From NCBI GenBank assembly GCA_028583405.1, contig CM053261.1, positions 9,410,338-9,474,337 of the forward strand: 64,000 nt of DNA, read 5' to 3'. The notes under the pieces were generated by a model, which searched no databases, was not told the origin of the DNA, and saw only the letters and a program-made list of their open reading frames with translations. A program made the translations under genes and the position numbers. Positions 1 to 9,969 of this stretch are shown here, piece by piece (the first letter of the stretch is position 1; every line of letters starts with the position of its first letter). This stretch comes from Pogonophryne albipinna. Its lineage: Eukaryota > Chordata > Actinopteri > Perciformes > Artedidraconidae.

Positions 1-1105
1 GGCAAACATTAATTTACTGGCTTGGATGTTTGAAAAATATCTATTGATGCAGCAAACACCTGTTTATTTTTCCACCCTTTTGATCCAATCTCACTTCCCA
101 TTCAGCTCACTGGGTTTTGGTAAAACTCATCTGTCACTTTTCTCCTCTTTGCTCCACTCGCAGGGTTTACTACACTGCAGCGGCTCTCCCGACTGAGCAC
201 AGCCCACAGCACGGAGAGGAAAGAGCATCAATCCCCGGGCAGTCTTTTGACGTAGTCGCGTCCCATAATTAGATTTTGGGCTGTCCTGCTGCCTGTGGAA
301 ATCAATTCTCCCCACAGCGTTGTACAGTGAGGAGACTGTCCGGGCACACACACGCACGCGCGCGCACACACTGCACCGACTCCCGAGTTATGGATGGGTC
401 TGTCCTCTCTCTCTGCGCATCTCAGTCACTGCAGGTTCGCTCTGCCTGCAGACGGGAAAGCACGGGGGTTGCCTGCTCCGTGCGCGTGAGCCAACTCATA
501 TTTCGACGAGCATTGAGCACGACACGATTGCAACATCATTCACCACAATCACGACACACACATGTGACATCTGGGAAGTCCCTAGATCGTCTGTTATAAT
601 ATTTAGTATTTTTGCAGATTGAAATGTGTGCAATTTCGAGTTTTATCTTTCATATTTTATGCATGTCTCTTAATAATTGCAATTTGTTGGCTCATACTTG
701 TGCTGTAACAATGTTAATGTCCCCTCTGTGGGACGAATACAGGATTTCTGATTCTATAATTGTGCGCAATTTAGTTGTGCAGCATTTCATTAAAAACTAA
801 AACTTTGTTATAAGAACAAATCACGTGTGTCTAAGAATATACTCCGATTTCATATAGCCTACATATTTTTGATTCAGCATTTTTAATAATGCTAATGCTG
901 GAAACTCTTAGAAAGTTCCCCAACTTTTCCATCAATCATGTGCACGTTGTGGCTGTGTTTTTAATTCTAATTCAATGACAGAATAAAAAGCACTTTCATA
1001 GGTGCATGCGACATCCCATTCTTCCATCTTGCATATTAAATGATCCAAAAAGGGCGATTAAGATACGATCTTTCACTACAGTGCAGAGGGAGGTGAAGTT
1101 AAAGA
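1..1105. other. Unassigned sequence at window start
   Basis: No gene is recognised here. The stretch 130-480 is GC-richer, with a CA/CG-rich run near 347-372, and has overlapping short open frames on both strands that look like chance or untranslated sequence. The rest is AT-rich single-copy-looking DNA. It could hold untranslated exons of a neighbouring gene outside the window, but no convincing coding homology is visible. Confidence 0.5.
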
Positions 1106-1143
1106 CTAGTTTCTCAGATTTGAAAAGCAAAGAAAATACTCAC

Positions 1144-1390
1144 AGCCTGCAGAGGACCAGATGCATGGTACCGAGCTCGACCAGTCGCCTCTCCCTGGTT
1201 TCCCTCTATGAGGCAGCAGAGATGGAGAGCATCGGGCCGAGATTTCTTGTTTCTTGTCTTCTCCGATGCAGCGGTTTCTCTGCTGCAGTCCGAGGGAGAC
1301 GAGAGAGGCTGGGAGGTGGGAAGCGTGAGTGTGTACGGGGGGAGGGGAGGGGGGGGGGAGGAGGCAGGGAGGGAATAGGCAGACTGAATC
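1144..1390 (-). promoter_or_regulatory. Possible minus-strand non-coding first exon or promoter
   Basis: The block is GC-rich and pyrimidine-rich when read on the minus strand. It ends in a sequence matching a strong 5' splice site (GTGAGT on the minus strand, plus positions 1138-1143). No convincing protein is encoded. This would fit an untranslated first exon of a gene transcribed leftwards out of the window. The interpretation is inferential and no partner exon is visible. Confidence 0.25.
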
Positions 1391-2421
1391 AATAGGCAAG
1401 CATTCTACACGGACAAACAATAGTGGGCAATATATATTACAGTACAACAACATGTGGTGAATGCTCATTGATGCAGGGTGGCTGGCAGCATCACAGGCTG
1501 CTGAGTTTGAAGAGAGGATGAGAACAAAGAGGAAGGATGGAGCTGAAATATGGCTCCTGGGAAGAAGTTTACTGAGGGATGACGGACTGTTGCTGAGTCT
1601 GCAACGTCAACTTAAAACCACTGGAGGGCAACACTGCCAGAATTCAAATCTAATGATGCAAAAAATCTGCTTTCAATTTAAAAGCAGAGATTTTCAAGTA
1701 AAATTAAGATTATGTCTATAGGTTTGTCATGTGTTTATTTCAGGCCTTTGTGTAATTGAAGATAACACCAAAACTGAATTTCCCCTGCAAGATTTATAAA
1801 GTGATCTTAATCCAACCCGGTATCATGGCAAGACGTGAACATGTAATGATTTACCATGCTGGGAGACGTGAAGATGTCACGATGTCGTCCCTTCAAACGT
1901 GACAGTTACACGGTATTGTTAACATGGCCCAAATACCCGGAAATGCCAAGCAAATGCTGTACCACGACGGTCGGTTGTTATTGTCATTATTAATATAATA
2001 ATGATTTATTTTTTAATAGTCACACTCGATGTTGCCGATTTTCTTGTTGCCCCAGCTGGTCGACACCTCTTTTAGCAGAAACAAAGGCTACATTAATGTA
2101 TTAAATCGATGTTAATCCATGTGTGCGGTTGTGGAATTAACGGACGTGACGTTGTGCGATTGCGTTGCCAGGCAACAACTTGGCTTCATGTTCATTTACA
2201 AACTCTTCAACTAGAACCGTAGTTATATTAAAAAAACATTTTAGAATGCCTCACAAAATACTTTAATGTAAATTACAATTTAAATGTGAAGGACTGTATG
2301 TATAACAAATACATCCGTCAAAAACAATACCGGAAACAGAAGTAGGCAAGATCCTCAGCTCGGTGATTGGATGGTTTAGCCGCAATGCACGTTGGGATAT
2401 GGTGTTTATGCGATGTGAAAT
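1391..2421. other. Unassigned intergenic sequence
   Basis: No gene or recognised repeat is seen. The stretch contains a perfect X-box-like palindrome at 2164-2176 and otherwise AT-rich DNA. Confidence 0.5.
2164..2176. promoter_or_regulatory. X-box-like (RFX) palindrome
   Basis: GTTGCCAGGCAAC is a perfect inverted repeat with a single central base. It matches the known consensus bound by RFX-family factors. No adjacent gene start is identified, so function is unproven. Confidence 0.3.
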
Positions 2422-2817
2422 CCGAAAACATTTTTTTAAAATAAAATAATACTTTATTCCGAGTGTGCTTGCTTTTCTCTTTGAAAGTCATCACATAACG
2501 GCATTGTAATACACGGTTCGGCTGCATTAAATATTACATATCTGCCGTAGTTCTCTATTTATAGAACCCTGCTGAGAAGACTTCTAGACAAACAGGAAGA
2601 ACTGCCGCCAAAACTGAAAACGTGGATCATAAATATATCAGCAATTAAACAACATCTTAGATTTATTTTCACACAATACGTCTCCTTGCAGTATCAACAC
2701 TAATTCGGCTGACTTTTATATTTGATCCAATTGGTAGATAGGCTGTATTTACACCATAACAGTGCACAGCTGATCGAAAGGAAAACCTAGTGGTTAAAGC
2801 ACGTTATTGAATTTTAT
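2422..2817 (-). repeat. Dispersed repeat R1, copy 1
   Basis: This stretch matches the reverse complement of about 26078-26472 over almost 400 bp with small substitutions and indels. Shared landmarks include the runs around the phrases CAGCCGAACCGTGTATTAC and GGAGACGTATTGTGTG when read in the orientation of copy 2. The family is not recognised. It stops just before the truncated end of a gypsy element near 2838. Confidence 0.8.
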
Positions 2818-2837
2818 TATTATATTGCTTATATATA

Positions 2838-3410
2838 TTGCGTTCCAGAGCTCGGACGTGAACTGTGAGCCTCTGTCCGAGGAAATGTCTGACGGGTGCC
2901 AAAACGACACACCCACGTCGCAATGATAGCCTGTCTGCGGCTGATGTTGACACGAGAGGAACCGCCTCCGGCCAACGGGTCGTCCTGTCCACCATGGTGA
3001 GGAGGTAGGAAAAGCCCTGAGAGGAGGGCAATGGACCAACCAGGTCGATATTGACTTGGTCAAACCTCCTCTCAGGCACCAGGAAACGCTCCAAAGGGGC
3101 CTTCGTGTGGCGGTGCACCTTAGCGCGCTGACAAGCCACACACTCACCAGCCCAAGTCCTCACGTCCTTTTTCAGCCCATGCCAGACGAACTTCGCGGCC
3201 ACCAAGCGCACCGAAGGCTTAACGCCGGGGTGTGACAGGCCGTGCACTGCCTCGAACACAGAACGCCTCCAGCTGGCGGGAACGACTGGCCGCGACAGGC
3301 CCGTGGAAACGTCACACAGGAGGGTAACGCCCCCGTCGCCGAACACCACATCCTCCAATCGCCCTCCACCTTCAGAGCCTGGACGCCGGGGTCCATGACC
3401 TGGTCCGCCT
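2838..3410 (-). pseudogene. pol: Gypsy element A integrase, 3' truncated and frameshifted
   Basis: The region contains an integrase N-terminal H-H-C-C-like zinc-binding segment (HGLSHPGVKPS ... CVACQRAKVHRH) and the first catalytic Asp context (VNIDLVGPLP), with a frameshift near 2920. In the second frame it reaches the SDRGSQFTSELW motif (second catalytic Asp) and then ends abruptly near 2838. The catalytic Glu and the C-terminal part are missing. Confidence 0.9.
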
Positions 3411-3957
3411 GAGTATAGTCCAGGCCCAACTGGACGGCTCCGATGACGACCCTGGAAAGGCAATCGGCCACCAGGTTCGACTTGCCAGCCACGTGCTTAA
3501 TGTCTGTGGTGAACTCCGAGATGTAGGAAAGCTGCCGCTGCTGACGTGCCGACCAAGGCTCCGCCACTTTAGACATGGCGAACGTGAGCGGCTTGTAGTC
3601 GACAAAAGCCGTAAATTCACGGCCTTCCAGCAAAAAACGTAAGTGCCGCACAGCCAAATAAAGTCCAAGGAGCTTTCGGTCAGAAGCGCTGTACTTGCGT
3701 TCTCTGGGCGTCAGCTGGCGGCTGAAAAAGGCGAGTGGCTGCCAAGCGCCCTCCACCCACTGCTCGTGCACTGCACCAACAGCGTAGTCCGATGCGTCTG
3801 TGGTAATGGAGATGGGAGCCGTGGATGATGGGTGTGCCAACAGGGCCGCCTGAGCCAACGCGGTCTTGACCTCCGTGAAAGCAGACTCAGCTTCTGCCGT
3901 CCAGTCGATCGCCTGGATGGGGGTCGTACCCTTCAAAGCCTCATACAGCGGCCGCAT
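3172..3957 (-). pseudogene. pol: Gypsy element A RNase H and linker
   Basis: The N-terminal part reads as the RT connection region, followed by a TTDASDYAVGAV RNase H motif, a RKYSASDRKLLGLYLAVRH segment and DIKHVAGKSNLVADCLSR, all typical of gypsy RNase H. The frame drifts out of register near 3400, before the integrase zinc-binding region. Confidence 0.92.
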
Positions 3958-4840
3958 AATGTGAGCGGCCTGGGCGATGAAACGGTGTCACCATCCCCAG
4001 AAACTCACGGAGCGACCGGGCTGTGTGCGATCGAGGAAAAGCCGCAACAGCCACCACCTTCGCCGGCAGGGGTGCTGCACCGCCTTTGGTGACGCGGTGC
4101 CCGAGGAAGTCAATATCAGAAACCCCGAACTGGCACTTTGCAGGATTGATGATCAACCCGTGTTGGCTGAGCCTCGTGAAAAGGGCTCGGAGGTGTGACA
4201 GGTGCTCTTCCACCAAAGCGCTGGCGACGAGTATGTCGTCCAGGTAGACGAACACGAATGGCAGGTCACGCAGCACCGAATCCATCAGCCGCTGGAACGT
4301 TTGGGCGGCGTTCTTGAGCCCAAAAGGCATCCGCAGGAACTCGAAAAGTCCAAACGCCGTTATCACTGCTGTCTTAGGGACGTCCAGGGGATGCATGGGC
4401 ACCTGGTGGTAACCACGCACCAGGTCCACTTTCGAAAACACCGACGTACCGGCCAGATGTGCCGAGAAGTCTTGAATGTGCGGCACCGGGTAGCGGTCAG
4501 GTGTCGTGGCATCGTTGATGCGGCGGTAATCCCCACACGGGCGCCAACCACCGTTCGGCTTGGGAACGACGTGTAGAGGAGAGGCCCAAGGACTGTCAGA
4601 ACGGCGGACGATACCCAGGCATTCCATGGTTGAAAACTCCGCCCTCGCTACTGCAAGCTTAGAAGGGTTCAACCGCCGGGCCCTGGCGTAGACTGGGGGA
4701 CCTTCGGTGGTGGCGTGGTGCTCCACCCCATGCTTGGTGGTAAGCGCGGAGAAGGTGCGCAGCGTCAGGTCCGGAAAGTCAGCCAACAGCCTGAGAAAAA
4801 TGTCCACTCCCGACAGCGAGCCCGACAGCCGCCTTGCCAA
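3941..4840 (-). pseudogene. pol: Gypsy element A reverse transcriptase
   Basis: About 300 residues of gypsy RT. Motifs appear in order: SPWASPLHVVPK, GDYRRIND, KVDLVRGYHQ, MPFGLKNAAQTFQ, the YLDD catalytic box, and FLGH. The frame is lost just after the FLGMV segment, where the adjoining connection/RNase H region is in a different frame. The RT core itself shows no internal stop across this stretch. Confidence 0.95.
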
Positions 4841-5205
4841 GTGTACAAACGAGGGAGGAAAACGTCAAGGCATCAACCAAGTGTTTATTTTTAACGTCCA
4901 CAAGGAGTCCGTGAGCACATAAAAAATCCGCCCCGAGGAGGGGAAAAGAAATGTCTGCCGTCACAAAATCCCAGTTGAAACGTTGTCCTCCAATGCACAA
5001 ACACATAGGCCTCACGCCGTATGTGCGAATGGGGCCGCCATTAGCCGTCGTCAACCGCGGTCCATGTCCCCCACGAGAGACGTCTTCCCTCGAAGCAGGA
5101 ATTACACTCCGTTGAGCTCCCGTGTCACACAAAAACAAGCTTCCCGAGACTCTGTCGCTGACGAAGAGCAGCCTGCTCGTTCCGCCAATGCTCAGGGCCA
5201 CTACC
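4779..5205 (-). pseudogene. Gypsy element A protease region
   Basis: The frame encodes a retropepsin-like domain with the active-site core CDTGA and a downstream GADFL motif, as in Ty3/gypsy proteases. It resumes immediately left of the element-B insertion and is followed by an RT in another frame, so there is a frameshift near 4840. Not a working polyprotein. Confidence 0.85.
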
Positions 5206-5210
5206 GAACG

Positions 5211-5716
5211 TGTTAAGAACTTGGATACACAAGGGAAAAAGGACTCAAATGCACGACCCAGGAGCCAGAGATAAAGTACAAGTAATATACTTTATTTGCC
5301 AAAAAGGATATTCAAAACAGATAACGGCACTCTTAACGAGTCGAACAAAAATAGGCTTCACAAAGGCACAACAAAAAATCACTCACAACGTGAGGAACAA
5401 ACTTACAATAAGTTTTAGGAGCATGAATAAGGCAGGTAACCAAAAGAGCAACCGTGATGGGCAGAGTTCTGGCATGAGGACAGGACAAGACGAACTGACA
5501 CTGAACGCTGGGAGACTGGGGACTTTAAACACTCAACAACAAGACACAGGTGAACACAATCAGGGGCGGGGCTGATACTGATGAGGGCGGGAGAACATAT
5601 GAGGAAAGGGAGTCAAGGGACCTGAAATGAGACGTGAAACAAACAAAACAGGAAGTGAGCAATAATAAAACATAAACATGAAACATGATTACTAACACTT
5701 TTGACGGTGCACAACA
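5211..5716 (-). repeat. LTR of element B (3' LTR in element orientation)
   Basis: A 506-bp copy with TGTT...AACA ends. It is preceded on the left by GAACG target sequence and followed on the right by a purine-rich tract (minus strand, plus 5717-5732), the expected polypurine-tract position next to a 3' LTR. It also contains the last few codons and stop of the integrase frame. Confidence 0.95.
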
Positions 5717-6573
5717 GTACCCCCCCCTCTAGGGCCGACTCCTGACGGCCCAGGCCGATCATAAAAATCCTGAATCAGGGTTTTATCCACAATAAACCTC
5801 GCAGGAACCCAGCATCTTGCCTCGAGACCATAACCCACCCAATCCACCAGGAATTGTTTTCCTTGACCCCTATTGCGGACTTCCAGCAACTTGCGGACCT
5901 TGTACGTTAGGCCACCTTCGAAGAACTGGGGTGGTGGAGGGGGCTTGGAGGCGGGAATCAGCGTGCTCTCATGAACTGGCTTTATCTTGCTGACGTGGAA
6001 TGTAGGGTGTACCCCCATGGGTCTGGGAAGTCTTAGGCGCACAGACACTGGATTGATGACTCTTGACACCGGAAAAGGCCCCACAAACCTTGGAGTCAAC
6101 TTCTTGGAAGCCACCTGAAGTGGTAGGTCCTTGGTGGAAAGCCACACCTTTTGACCCGGTTTGTAGATGGGAGCGGCCCTGCGGTGGATGTCTGCTACAT
6201 CCTTCATCCGAGCCGAACTTCGTAGCAGAGATTGGCGAGCTCCAGCCCAAACTCGGCGACAGCGTCTAATCAAGGCGTGAGCTGATGGTACCTTAACTTC
6301 CCCTTCGTCGGTTGAGAACAGCGGCGGTTGATAACCATTGGCACAATGGAAAGGCGAGAGACCTGTGGCCGCCGTGGGAAGAGTATTGTGGGCAAACTCC
6401 ACCCAAGTGAGGTGGTCGCTCCAGTTGGTCTGGTTCTGGAAAACGAGACAGCGTAGTGTAGTCTCCAGTTCTTGATTCAGACGCTCCGACTGTCCATTTG
6501 ATTGAGGGTGGTAACCTGAAGACAAGCTGACAGTAGCGCCTATGAGTCTGCAAAACTCCTTCCAGAAAGCTTC
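5692..6573 (-). pseudogene. pol: Element B integrase C-terminal half with chromodomain
   Basis: The frame starts directly at the LTR edge in mid-integrase (FWKEFC), runs through HPQSNGQSERLNQELE (region of the catalytic Glu), a GPF-type SH3-like module (KLTPRFVGPFPV ... HPTFHVSKIKP) and a C-terminal chromodomain (YKVRKLLEVRNRG ... FLVDWVGYG ... W). The stop lies 24 nt inside the 3' LTR. The chromodomain places it among the chromoviruses. It has no own start because the upstream part is deleted; the first Met is at the MSSGYHPQSNG position. The frame has no internal stops. Confidence 0.93.
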
Positions 6574-7079
6574 TGTTAAGAACTTGGATACACAAGGGAA
6601 AAAGGACTCAAATGCACGACCCAGGAGCCAGAGATAAAGTACAAGTAATATACTTTATTTGCCAAAAAGGATATTCAAAACAGATAACGGCACTCTTAAC
6701 GAGTCGAACAAAAATAGGCTTCACAAAGGCACAACAAAAAATCACTCACAACGTGAGGAACAAACTTACAATAAGTTTTAGGAGCATGAATAAGGCAGGT
6801 AACCAAAAGAGCAACCGTGATGGGCAGAGTTCTGGCATGAGGACAGGACAAGACGAACTGACACTGAACGCTGGGAGACTGGGGACTTTAAACACTCAAC
6901 AACAAGACACAGGTGAACACAATCAGGGGCGGGGCTGATACTGATGAGGGCGGGAGAACATATGAGGAAAGGGAGTCAAGGGACCTGAAATGAGACGTGA
7001 AACAAACAAAACAGGAAGTGAGCAATAATAAAACATAAACATGAAACATGATTACTAACACTTTTGACGGTGCACAACA
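6574..7079 (-). repeat. LTR of element B (5' LTR in element orientation)
   Basis: A 506-bp copy that appears identical to 5211-5716. Its outer side abuts GAACG. Its inner terminal base is joined directly to integrase coding sequence at 6573 instead of to a tRNA primer binding site. Confidence 0.95.
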
Positions 7080-7221
7080 GAACGCTGGCTCCTCCATTTC
7101 CCGGAGGCTTGTAGCTGCAGGGAGTGACACAGTTCTTCGTGCTGGTCCCAAACCGTGCGTGGTAAAAACACTCTCCTGTGTCTCCACGCCGGCTTGCTGC
7201 TGTCATGTCCAGTCTCCCTCA

Positions 7222-7881
7222 AGCCTTCTTGACTGTCGCGGGGGCGCTGAGTGTCACAGCTAGCGCCACTGCACCGGGCTGCTGGGTAGCCAAGATAAAA
7301 AGGTCGGCTTCTTCAGCCAATGCACGGGGCTCTGTAATGGACGTGTGTAGCGCCGTCTGGACACGGGAAGGCAAGTGGCGTAGGAATGTCTCCATGAATA
7401 AAATCCGGGGATCTTCCCCTCCTAGCAGATTTAGCATCCTCTCCATGAGCTGAGATGGCTTGCTATCCCCTATGCCTTGAATTTCAAGAATCTGGCGGGC
7501 CCTCTCCTTAGCAGATAAGCTAAATATCTTAAGGAGAAGGGCCTTAATCGCCTCATATTTGCCATGGTGTGGGGGGTCAGCAATAAATCCCACCAACCTG
7601 GATGACGTAGAGCTTCCCAGCGCTGCTACTACATGGTAGTATTTCAAATCCCCATCACGGACTTGTCGGCAGGCGAAGTGCGTCTCCACGTGTGCAAACC
7701 ACGCCGCAGCGGCATGCTCCCAAAACTCCGGCAGCTTTACAAAAACATCGCTACTAGCCATGTTCATTGAGTCTTCGGAAACTTTCTCGAAAACGTCAGG
7801 GTCACCAGTGTAGAGCCGATGAATAGGAGTCGGAGGTGGTGTGTTCAGTATGGAACTCCACACTTTATTATCAAAGAACAT
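7222..7881 (-). pseudogene. gag: Gypsy element A gag fragment
   Basis: This is an open frame of about 220 residues. It contains a KLPEFW segment followed by AWFAHVETHFA, typical of gypsy Gag proteins in metazoans, then a RILEIQGIGDSKPSQLMERM-type stretch. The likely start is the Met at MASSD, about 42 residues into the open frame. The frame ends at a TGA (7219-7221); beyond it the same frame continues into a Cys/His segment (C-F-Y-H...C...C) resembling a degenerate zinc knuckle down to about 7085. The stop therefore looks like a point mutation separating capsid from nucleocapsid. Continuity with the protease is cut by element B. Confidence 0.8.
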
Positions 7882-7884
7882 TCA

Positions 7885-8249
7885 GACAGGTAAGACATTA
7901 GCTTGTTACTCGTTGTGAAGCTAGCATGAATGAACCTAGCTTCCGGTGCCCTCTCTAACGGGTCCGTGTTGAAACACAATAACCTGAGGTGAATTATGTC
8001 CTATCACATGGCACCACAATATATTAGTTTATTTCCATTATATTTATAGATGAAAAAACTACAACAAAGTTTTATAAACAAATCTAACATATATTCAGCA
8101 CCCCTTCTATCAATCTTATTCGGTGGAACCCCCAAAACGATTAAAAAAGTAGTCTTCTAATGGCGCACCATGTGAGTGGGAGGTAGGGCAGTGCAGCTAA
8201 GTATTAGGTTATTTAATGATTAGCTTTTTAAAGTATCTCTAACAAAACT
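7885..8249. other. Unassigned sequence right of gypsy A
   Basis: No reading frame of note. It may contain the leader or LTR remnant of gypsy element A, but no second LTR copy is available for comparison. Confidence 0.4.
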
Positions 8250-8252
8250 GCA

Positions 8253-8431
8253 TTTAAAGTGGTGGGGTAGGTAAGTTTGAGAATCCGGCTTGAGATACAC
8301 TTGTTGTTATATTCCATGGAATGGATAGCAATGAATATCTTAAGTGCTTTGACAAAAAATCCATAAAAAAATGTCATCTGTGGAAGCCGTAGTACTGTAA
8401 AAAGCACGACCAGTCAGGTAACGTAGTCCAG
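8253..8431 (+). mobile_element. Truncated copy of the TTAA-type MITE
   Basis: The sequence matches the left half of the complete element at 11336-11725, including the GTGGGGTAGGTAAGTTTGAGAA terminus region and the later CATCTGTGGAAGCCGT and AAAAAGCACGACCA landmarks. The right half and right terminal repeat are missing, replaced by other repeat-like DNA from about 8432. Confidence 0.8.
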
Positions 8432-8898
8432 GGGCGGACTGGGGGGAAAAAGTGGCCCGGGGATTAATTGACAGACAGGCCCACTTAATGCGCGGCATGT
8501 ATCGGCCGGCCGGCGACGAAAGTATGTTACTTAACAAAAAACCCTATGCATTTAATGTTATTTTGGACAATTATTCATAAAGTAATCACATTACCTGAGC
8601 CATTGAGTTGCCTAGAGCTAAATAGTTACGGCATATATTTAGTGATTTTAATGTTAACAGATCATTGATGCAATAACATTTTGACCCAATTTGCCTGACT
8701 TGACGCATGGAATAAAACATGGGCGTAGGAAGCATCCTCAATGTGGTTGAGACAATTTAACAGGGGGTGTGGGCAGGTGGTGGACCTCACCTCCTCTAGG
8801 GGGGTCCGGGGGCAAGCTCCCCCGGATAGATTTTTTTTAAATGTTGAAGTTAAATGCATCAATCTGGTGCACTTTGAGAGCAACATTAGGGACTAAAT
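8432..8898. other. Unassigned sequence with repeat-like segments
   Basis: The segment contains GGGGCGGACTGG-type and GGGGTCCGGGGGCAAGCTCCCCCGG-type sequences that resemble interspersed fish repeats, but no element boundaries are visible. Confidence 0.35.
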
Positions 8899-8959
8899 CT
8901 ATGGCAGTCAGTAGGGGCTTGGACTGTGAGCTGTAGGGTCGCCGGTTAGACTCCTAGTA

Positions 8960-9679
8960 TCAATCAATCAATCAATGTTTATTTATATAGCCCAATATCA
9001 CAAATGTTACATTTGTCTCAGTGGACTTCACAGTTTGTACAAAATATCAGTATGACAATACGACACCCTCTGTCCTTAGACCCTCACATCGTACAAGGAA
9101 AAACTTCAGAAGAAAACCCACAGTTTAAAGGGAAAAATGGGAGAAACCTCAGGGAGAGCAACAGAGGAGGGATCCCTCTCCCAGGACGGACAGACGTGCA
9201 ATAGATGCCGTGTGTAAATTGAAAAGATAATACATTTGCAACATAGGTAGTCCAAATCTTTGGAAATGCATGTGTGTATAATAGGAAGATGAATCCACGA
9301 GGATATCCATCCAGGACCTATGATCCAGGACCACAGCCACGACTCAAGATCCAGGGCTCGCGATGCAGGACACAGGACCGCAGGATCATCCATGACTCCG
9401 GATCCCAGCGTATATAGACACCAAAAAGAAAGAAATTTGGGGAAGCTGGGTTAATCGGAACATGAGAGTACACAGGTATAGACAGAGAGAAGGAAGAAGT
9501 AAGATGTCCCCCGACAAACTAAGCCTATATTAGCAAAACTAGGGGCTGAATCTAATCAGCCCTAACTATAAGCTTTATCAAAAAGGAAGGTCTTAAGCGC
9601 ACTCTTAAAAACGGATAGGGTGTCTGCCGCCCGAACACAAACTGGAAGCTGATTCCACAAATGTGGAGCTTGATAAGTA
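8960..9679 (-). mobile_element. 5'-truncated non-LTR retrotransposon tail inserted in SINE
   Basis: The left edge is an (ATCA)n simple tail followed by a conserved TTTATTTATATAGCCCAATATCAC segment common at LINE 3' ends in fish, so the element lies on the minus strand. CTAGTA occurs on both sides (8954-8959 and 9680-9685), consistent with a short target duplication inside the SINE. No coding sequence is kept. Confidence 0.7.
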
Positions 9680-9683
9680 CTAG

Positions 9684-9823
9684 TACTAGACTCCTGGTGC
9701 TAGACTCCTAGTACTAGACTCCTGGTGCTAGACTCCTGGTGCTAGCCTCCTGGTGCTAGACTCCTGGTGCTAGCCTCCTGGTGCTAGACTCCTGGTACTA
9801 GACTCCTGGTGCTAGACTCCTGG
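9684..9823 (+). repeat. 14-bp minisatellite, 10 copies
   Basis: Ten head-to-tail copies of a 14-bp unit like TGCTAGACTCCTGG, with A/C and T/C variants, occupy exactly 140 bp. The unit resembles the B-box-like segment of the surrounding SINE. Confidence 0.95.
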
Positions 9824-9915
9824 TTCTAGGATGGGTTAAAAGCAGAGAACACATTTCACTGTGTGCTGTGTGCTCTGCATGTGTGACCATTAAAGAGGGT
9901 TTCATCCCCCCCCAA

Positions 9916-9969
9916 TTCTTCTTCTTCTTCTTCTTCTTCTTCTTCTTCTTCTTCTTCTTCTTCTTCTTC
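9916..9969 (+). repeat. (TTC)18 microsatellite, SINE tail
   Basis: Eighteen uninterrupted TTC units. They lie at the 3' end of the SINE and are probably its simple-sequence tail. Confidence 0.97.

Larger units (their letters stand above)
5211..7079 (-). mobile_element. Nested young Ty3/gypsy chromovirus B (internally deleted)
   Basis: Two 506-bp LTRs (5211-5716 and 6574-7079) flank an 857-bp internal segment, 5717-6573. The insertion is bounded by a 5-bp duplication GAACG (5206-5210 and 7080-7084), the normal size for gypsy elements. LTR ends are TGTT...AACA. By eye the two LTRs have no differences, indicating a very recent insertion. The internal part keeps only the integrase 3' half with chromodomain and a polypurine tract, and lacks a primer binding site, gag, PR, RT and RNase H. 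Confidence 0.95.
2838..7884 (-). mobile_element. Decayed Ty3/gypsy retrotransposon A, split by nested element B
   Basis: Read on the minus strand the order is gag, zinc-knuckle-like segment, [element B insertion], protease, reverse transcriptase, RNase H, integrase, which is the Ty3/gypsy order. The coding sequence is broken by an in-frame stop in gag and by frame changes between protease and RT (near 4840), RT and RNase H (near 3960-3985), RNase H and integrase (near 3400), and inside integrase (near 2920). The 3' end is lost: integrase stops after its second catalytic Asp region. No LTR of this element was identified on either side, so the right-hand boundary is approximate. Confidence 0.9.
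8899..9969 (+). repeat. tRNA-derived SINE, interrupted by a LINE tail
   Basis: The left piece (about 8899-8959) has a tRNA-like A-box region (TGGCAGTCAGTAGG) and B-box-like GGTTAGACTCC. After the insertion at 8960-9679 the SINE body resumes with a 14-bp minisatellite, a GGATGGGTTAAAAGCAGAG segment, a TTTCACTGTGTGCTGTGTGCT segment, and a (TTC)18 tail at 9916-9969. This order of tRNA head, body and simple tail is typical of fish SINEs. The family name was not determined. Confidence 0.7.

Noticed and set aside
1167..1180. GGTACCGAGCTCGA matches the KpnI-SacI part of common cloning-vector polylinkers
   Set aside because: The match is only 14 bp and the bases on both sides do not continue as polylinker, so vector contamination is unlikely; chance is enough.
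5240..5575. Repeated ~108-residue identical frame at two places (also 6612-6938)
   Set aside because: It is just the plus-strand reading of the two identical LTRs, opposite to element orientation.
8899..8959. Possible functional tRNA gene
   Set aside because: Only A- and B-box-like segments of a SINE head are present; no cloverleaf or 3' end can be formed.
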